From contig CATYLC010000001.1 in NCBI GenBank assembly GCA_958408685.1, positions 62,001 to 126,000 of the forward strand: a stretch of 64,000 nt of DNA, given 5' to 3'. The translations under genes were made by a program, and so were the position numbers. Positions 59,369 to 64,000 of this stretch are shown here, piece after piece. The notes under the pieces were generated by a model. That model ran no database searches and was not told the DNA's origin. It was given only the letters and a program-made list of their open reading frames with translations. The DNA comes from an uncultured Collinsella sp. (GTDB lineage Bacteria; Actinomycetota; Coriobacteriia; Coriobacteriales; Coriobacteriaceae). Numbering within the stretch: position 1 is the stretch's first letter; every line of letters begins with the position of its first letter.

Positions 59369-60388
59369 ATGTTCGGCAATCCCTCGTATCCTACGTATCA
59401 GGCCTTTTTGGGACTTGGCATTGCGGCCGCCATTGCGTTGCTGCTTATGCCGTGGTGGATCAAGCTGCTGAAGGTCGAGGGTATCGGCCAGCAGGTCCGA
59501 GCCGACGGCCCCAAGCGTCATTTGATTAAACAGGGTACGCCGACCATGGGCGGTGTCATCATCCTTGTCGCGATCTCGCTGACCTGCCTGCTGATGGGCA
59601 AACTCACCACCGAGCTCGTGCTCGTGCTGCTTGCCACGCTGGCCACCGGCGTTCTGGGCCTGATCGACGACCTGACCTCCGTTACGCATGGGCGCTCGCT
59701 CGGTCTGACGCCTCATGCCAAGATGATCGGCCTAACCATTATCTGTGTCACCTTTACGGTACTTGCCGTCAACTGGTGCGGCGTCGCCCCCGAGATTCGT
59801 TTTCCCGGCGGCCTGACGATTGACCTTGGCGTGCTTTCGACCACCATCTGCGGCCTTTCGTTCCCGTGGCTCTACATTGTCTTTTGCTGGCTGATGATCG
59901 CCGGTCTTTCTAATGCCGTGAACCTGACCGATGGCCTTGACGGTCTTGCCGGCGGCACCTCCATGATTGCCATGCTCGCCATGGCTGCCATGGCGTTTTT
60001 GCACGGAGACGTGAACCTGTCCATCTTCTGCACCGCGTGTGCCGGTGCCTGCTTGGGCTTTCTGTGGTTCAACTGCTATCCGGCGAGCATCTTTATGGGC
60101 GATACCGGCTCGCTTGCCCTGGGCGCCGCGTTTGCCTGCACGTCCATCATGACCAACACCGAGGTCGTCTCCCTCATCATCGGCGGCCTGTTTATCGTTG
60201 AGACCCTGTCGGTCATGATTCAGGTTGTCTACTTCCACTTTACGCACAAGCGCGTCTTCCTTATGGCGCCCATCCATCATCATTTCGAAAAGAAGGGCTG
60301 GGCCGAGACCAAGGTCGTCATCCGTTTTTGGATTATCGCTGCGGCCTTTGGTGCCGTTGGCCTTGCCCTGTTCTTCCAGTTGGGATAG
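59369..60388 (+). CDS. mraY: Phospho-N-acetylmuramoyl-pentapeptide transferase
   Basis: A protein of 339 residues, integral membrane with about ten segments. Signature blocks: IKQGTPTMGGVIIL, GLIDDLTS, NAVNLTDGLDGLAGG, FMGDTGSLALG and MAPIHHHFEKKGW. It forms lipid I on undecaprenyl phosphate at the membrane. It overlaps no gene but sits tightly between murF and murD. Confidence 0.97.
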   Translation: MFGNPSYPTYQAFLGLGIAAAIALLLMPWWIKLLKVEGIGQQVRADGPKRHLIKQGTPTMGGVIILVAISLTCLLMGKLTTELVLVLLATLATGVLGLIDDLTSVTHGRSLGLTPHAKMIGLTIICVTFTVLAVNWCGVAPEIRFPGGLTIDLGVLSTTICGLSFPWLYIVFCWLMIAGLSNAVNLTDGLDGLAGGTSMIAMLAMAAMAFLHGDVNLSIFCTACAGACLGFLWFNCYPASIFMGDTGSLALGAAFACTSIMTNTEVVSLIIGGLFIVETLSVMIQVVYFHFTHKRVFLMAPIHHHFEKKGWAETKVVIRFWIIAAAFGAVGLALFFQLG

Positions 60389-60397
60389 TGGTCTTTC

Positions 60398-61804
60398 ATG
60401 CCTCTTGCTGATGTCTTTAGCCTGCTCGTTTTGGGTCAGGGCAAATCCGGTCTCGATGTCGCCCGCTGGGCGCTGGCACATCCCGAGCGCGTAAGCGCCG
60501 TTACCGTGTATGGCGGCGGTACCTCTGAGCCCAATGACGCCACGCGTGCGCTCGAGGCTGCTGGTGCGTCGTTTGTCTATGGGACCGAACAGGTCGAGGG
60601 CGCCTATGACGTATGCGTGACGTGCCCGGGCATCTCGGAGTTCTCGGGCTTCTTTAAGGCCGGGCGCGAGCATGCCGCCCAGATTATGGGTGAGCCCGAG
60701 TTTGCCTATCGCCTGTCGCCCGATAACTGGATTGCCATCACGGGCACCAACGGCAAGACGACCACCACGTCGCTGACTGATTTTCTGCTTAAGGCTGCCG
60801 GCGAGGCCAGCGTTGCTGTCGGCAACATCGGCGAGCCGCCGGTCAACGAGATTGACGGCCGAGCCCACAACGAGTGGTTTGTGGCTGAGCTCTCGAGCTA
60901 TCAGATTGCTACGACAACCGAGCTCCACCCCCGCGTGGCGGTGCTGCTCAACATCACTCCCGACCACTTGGGCTGGCATAAGAGCCATAAGAACTATGCG
61001 CTTGCCAAGATCAAACTGTTTGACAATATGGTCGATGACGATCTGGTGGTTGTCGACGTCGAAGACGCCGGCATTCACGAGTTCGATGAGTACATCTACA
61101 CGCCGGGTCGTCGCATCTGCAAGGTTGCCTTTGACGAGCCTGAGGGCGAGGATGCCGCCTTTGTGCGCGATGGCAAGATGATCGTGCGTCTGAAGGGTGT
61201 CGAGACCCCGCTCATCGCTACATCCGAGCTCAAGATCTCGGGCCATCACAATGTTATCAATGCCCTGTGCGCTGCCACGGCTGCCTTGGCAGTCGGTGCC
61301 GATGTCGATGGTGTCTGCCGCGGTCTTGCCTCGTTCCAGCCGCTCGAGCACCGCGTGGAGCCGTGTGGCGAGATTGACGGCGTGCGCTACGTCAACGATT
61401 CCAAGGCGACCAACACCGATGCGGTCGAGAAGGCACTGACGGCATTTCCCGATGACGACGTGATCTTGCTGCTCGGCGGCCACGATAAGGGCACGCCGCT
61501 CACGGACTTCGCGCGCGTCGTTATGGACAACGTGCGCTCGGTCGTCTGCTTTGGCGATGCGCGCGAGCGCTTCACCGCCGCTATGGACGAGGCCGATGTC
61601 GATGGCGATGTGGATATCGCCCAGGCGGATGACCTGCGCGACGCCGTGGACGTTGCCCGTTCGCTTTCGAGCCGTGGTGACGTGATCTTACTTTCTCCTG
61701 CCTGCTCTTCGTTCGATGAGTTCTCGGGCTATGAGGAGCGCGGCCGCGTGTTTAAGGACTACGTGGCTCAGCTTGCCGCTACAGCGAAATCACAAATGGA
61801 ATAG
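60398..61804 (+). CDS. murD: UDP-N-acetylmuramoylalanine--D-glutamate ligase
   Basis: A protein of 468 residues. The N-terminal Rossmann domain begins VLGQGKSGLDVARWA, the ATP loop is TGTNGKTTTTSLTDF near residue 128, NITPDHLGWHKSHKNY and NDSKATNTDAVEKAL are family blocks, and SPACSSFDEFSGYEERG closes it. It adds D-Glu to UDP-MurNAc-L-Ala. It is nine bases downstream of mraY. Confidence 0.95.
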   Translation: MPLADVFSLLVLGQGKSGLDVARWALAHPERVSAVTVYGGGTSEPNDATRALEAAGASFVYGTEQVEGAYDVCVTCPGISEFSGFFKAGREHAAQIMGEPEFAYRLSPDNWIAITGTNGKTTTTSLTDFLLKAAGEASVAVGNIGEPPVNEIDGRAHNEWFVAELSSYQIATTTELHPRVAVLLNITPDHLGWHKSHKNYALAKIKLFDNMVDDDLVVVDVEDAGIHEFDEYIYTPGRRICKVAFDEPEGEDAAFVRDGKMIVRLKGVETPLIATSELKISGHHNVINALCAATAALAVGADVDGVCRGLASFQPLEHRVEPCGEIDGVRYVNDSKATNTDAVEKALTAFPDDDVILLLGGHDKGTPLTDFARVVMDNVRSVVCFGDARERFTAAMDEADVDGDVDIAQADDLRDAVDVARSLSSRGDVILLSPACSSFDEFSGYEERGRVFKDYVAQLAATAKSQME

Positions 61805-61812
61805 GGGTTGCG

Positions 61813-63333
61813 GTGAGAGAGGAGAGCCCCCGACAAGGTATGAGGAGGCCCGACTCGGACCGTGCTTCCTCACGTCGCACCACACCGCGTTCCAGCCGCG
61901 GCGGGCAGTCGTTTAGCGAACGCTATATTGCCGGCGTTCCCGCCCGTATCATGCGCCCCCGTTTGATATTCATGGCCTGCTTGTTTACCTTGGTATGCTT
62001 TGGCCTGCTGATGGTGTACTCGGCGTCTTCGGTCGAGGCGCTGCACGAGAATGGCTCGGCGACGTTTTTTCTGGGTCGACAGGCCGCGTTTGCCGTGGTC
62101 GGTGTTCTGGCGCTGATTGCCATCGTGCGCGTTTTGCCGGACAGCTGGTTTGGGGAGGATGTGCTCAGGATCTTCCTTATCGGCATGATAGGGCTACTGC
62201 TTCTGGTGTTCTTGGTGGGCAGCGGCAGCCGCGGCGCCACGCGCTGGCTCAACATCGCCGGTATTCAGTTCCAGCCTTCCGAGTTTTTAAAGCCATTTGC
62301 CATTGCGTATTCGGCCATCATGCTTGATCGCTTCTTTTCGCCCGGTGGCAACATCAACGAATTCCTTCGCAAGATGGGCATCTACCTGGGCATTTCGCTC
62401 TTTCTGATTTTTATCCAGCCCGATTTCGGTACTGTCCTGATCATCCTGTTGACCCTCATGTGCATGGCGTTGTTTGCGGGTCTCGACCCCAGATTTATCA
62501 TCGGCGTGCTAATCTTCGGCATTCTCGTGATCGTGATTGCGCTTGTCGCAGAGCCGTACCGTATGGTGCGTATTCAGGTTGCCTTGAACCCTTGGGCCGA
62601 CGAGTATGGTGACGGCTATCAGGCCACGCTTGCCATCATGGCCTTTGCCTCGGGCGGTCTGTTCGGCCGTGGCATCGGCAACTCAACCATGAAGTACTCG
62701 TATCTGCCCGAGGCACACAACGACTACATCTTGGCCATCATTGGCGAGGAAGTCGGTTTTGTCGGAACCGTGCTGTTCTTCTTGGTGTTTGCGATGCTGA
62801 TCTACTCGGCGTTTCGCATTGCCGAGCAGGCGACCGATCGTCGGGGCGCGCTCATGGCGTCTGGCTCCGCGGTCATTCTCGCGGTGCAGTTTTTGATTAA
62901 CGCGCTGGGCATCCTCAACGTGTTTCCCATGACGGGCAAACCGTTGCCGTTTATTAGCTACGGCGGTTCGTCGATTATTGTGTCGCTCATGCTTGCCGGG
63001 TTGATCCTGCGCGTTTCGTACGAGAGCGCCCGCCGCGATGAGTATGACCGCCGCCGTGAGAGCTTTGCCGTTATGGATGAGAGTACCGCCGGCTTGCCCC
63101 ACGTGCGCGGCGAGCGATCTTCGCGTAACGGTTTTACCGTCCTGGATGGCTCTGCGACCGACCCCGCAGCCCGCCCGCGTCAGCGAACGGTGCCGCAAGG
63201 TCGTCCTCAGCGCCCCACTCCTCGCAATGCGGGCGGCGGATATAATCGAATCGATTTGAACTCGGACCCGTCGGCGCGTCTGCGTACCGACGACCAGGGA
63301 CCGCGTGTACGAAGGGACTACCATGACCGATAA
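61813..63333 (+). CDS. ftsW: Septal peptidoglycan polymerase FtsW
   Basis: A protein of 506 residues, SEDS family. After a basic N-terminus come ten membrane segments (FMACLFTLVCFGLLMVYSAS and others); family blocks are ATRWLNIAGIQFQPSEFLK, and in the last loop NVFPMTGKPLPFISYGGSS. A long cytoplasmic tail rich in Arg and Pro (SRNGFTVLDGSATDPAARPR) follows. GTG at 61813 has AGGGG just before it. It pairs with FtsI for septal glycan synthesis. murG overlaps its stop by 11 bases. Confidence 0.95.
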   Translation: MREESPRQGMRRPDSDRASSRRTTPRSSRGGQSFSERYIAGVPARIMRPRLIFMACLFTLVCFGLLMVYSASSVEALHENGSATFFLGRQAAFAVVGVLALIAIVRVLPDSWFGEDVLRIFLIGMIGLLLLVFLVGSGSRGATRWLNIAGIQFQPSEFLKPFAIAYSAIMLDRFFSPGGNINEFLRKMGIYLGISLFLIFIQPDFGTVLIILLTLMCMALFAGLDPRFIIGVLIFGILVIVIALVAEPYRMVRIQVALNPWADEYGDGYQATLAIMAFASGGLFGRGIGNSTMKYSYLPEAHNDYILAIIGEEVGFVGTVLFFLVFAMLIYSAFRIAEQATDRRGALMASGSAVILAVQFLINALGILNVFPMTGKPLPFISYGGSSIIVSLMLAGLILRVSYESARRDEYDRRRESFAVMDESTAGLPHVRGERSSRNGFTVLDGSATDPAARPRQRTVPQGRPQRPTPRNAGGGYNRIDLNSDPSARLRTDDQGPRVRRDYHDR

Positions 63334-64000
63334 AATGACCGTTGCTATTGCAGCCGGCGGCACGGCAGGACACATCAACCCCGCGCTCGCCTTGGCCGAA
63401 GAGCTGCGTGACCGTGGCCACCACGTTGTGTTCGTGGGCCAGTCGCGCAAGCTCGAGGGTCGTCTGGTCCCCGAGGCTGGGTTTGATTTTGTGCCCATTA
63501 CGGTCACGGGCTTCGACCGCTCCCGTCCTTGGACGGCGCTGACCTCGCTGTGGCGTGTCAACAAGGCCAAGCGTGCGCTCGCCAGTCATTTCTCAAAGGT
63601 CGGCAAGCCCGATGCCGCCATCGGTTTTGGTGCCTATGTCGAGGTTCCACTGCTGGGGTGGTGCAAGGGCGCAGGCGTCCCGTATCTGCTGCATGAGCAG
63701 AACTCTGTTCCGGGCCTGGCCAACAAGATGATGAACTCCCACGCCGCCCGCGTGTGCATCTCGGTGCCGGCAGCGCGTTCGGTCTTTGAGCGCGAAGGTG
63801 ACCCTGGCCACGTGCTCATGACCGGCAACCCCGTACGTCGCTCGGTAATCGAGGGCGATCGCGCTCGCGGCCGCAAGGCACTTGGCGTTCCCGAGGACGC
63901 TACGCTGCTGCTCGTCTTTGGCGGTTCACTTGGCGCCCAGCACCTCAACGAGCGCGTGGCTTCGCTCAAAAACGAGCTGCTTTCGCGCAAGAACCTCTAT
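63323..64000 (+). CDS. murG: UDP-GlcNAc:lipid I transferase MurG (partial, 5' part)
   Basis: The frame begins with ATG at 63323, inside the end of ftsW, and runs 226 codons to the window end without a stop. Characteristic blocks are IAAGGTAGHINPALALAEEL, GFGAYVEVPLL, HEQNSVPGLANK and FGGSLGAQHLNE. MurG makes lipid II from lipid I on the inner membrane face. The rest of the dcw cluster (murC, ftsQ, ftsZ) would be expected farther on. Confidence 0.95.
   Translation, partial: MTDKMTVAIAAGGTAGHINPALALAEELRDRGHHVVFVGQSRKLEGRLVPEAGFDFVPITVTGFDRSRPWTALTSLWRVNKAKRALASHFSKVGKPDAAIGFGAYVEVPLLGWCKGAGVPYLLHEQNSVPGLANKMMNSHAARVCISVPAARSVFEREGDPGHVLMTGNPVRRSVIEGDRARGRKALGVPEDATLLLVFGGSLGAQHLNERVASLKNELLSRKNLY

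Overview
The window looks like a chromosomal segment of a GC-rich, Gram-positive gut anaerobe of the Coriobacteriia, most likely Collinsella or a close relative. This is an inference from gene content and style: a fermentative acetate kinase/phosphotransacetylase pair, an arginine deiminase pathway, a Trp-leader-controlled ECF transporter, an LPxTG-anchored C69 dipeptidase and a dcw cluster beginning with mraZ. I see no 16S gene or other marker that would fix the species. There is no CRISPR array, phage or complete insertion sequence, and I found no rRNA or tRNA gene.

Layout. 0-7 kb: a nucleoid-associated protein, then a leftward lysine-biosynthesis operon (lysA-dapA fused in one frame, dapB, dapH) behind a recognisable lysine riboswitch, and a divergent M20 deacetylase that may supply the deacetylation step of the same acetylase pathway. 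7-14 kb: a broken HigB-type toxin relic, a Tat-type lipoprotein, a small helix-turn-helix-like protein next to a membrane Ser/Thr kinase, a secreted coiled-coil wall protein, a MOSC protein, and a D-aspartate ligase/aspartate racemase pair. 14-20 kb: an ECF transporter (T, fused A-A, S) whose S gene follows a 22-codon leader peptide with three consecutive Trp codons and a terminator, so tryptophan is the probable substrate; then a sortase-anchored dipeptidase. 20-27 kb: lipid kinase with a 30-residue membrane peptide, RNase D, zinc protease, xseA-xseB-HIT, and a less GC-rich LysR/MFS pair. 27-36 kb: two tandem, diverged acetate kinases, pta, UDP-galactopyranose mutase plus glycosyltransferase, P1 peptidase, maf and DJ-1. 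36-41 kb: RlmD-like methyltransferase and polyphosphate kinase. 41-48 kb: arginine catabolism (two nucleotide-identical arcA genes around an aminotransferase, ornithine carbamoyltransferase, YfcC/ArcD-like carrier). 48-53 kb: DUF1846, a winged-helix regulator, pyrG, xerD. 53-64 kb: the dcw cluster mraZ-rsmH-ftsL-ftsI-murF-mraY-murD-ftsW-murG, without murE, cut by the window end.

The most interesting material is intergenic. Two 162-nt copies of one structured element (1441-1602 minus, 48310-48471 plus) differ mostly by compensatory base pairs. Three two-tier foldback elements (30354-30472, 33963-34072, 34166-34294) have different arms but share a core motif, and all sit 3' of genes in the sense orientation of the gene. 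Both families behave like 3'-UTR structured RNAs and I cannot assign them to a named class with certainty.
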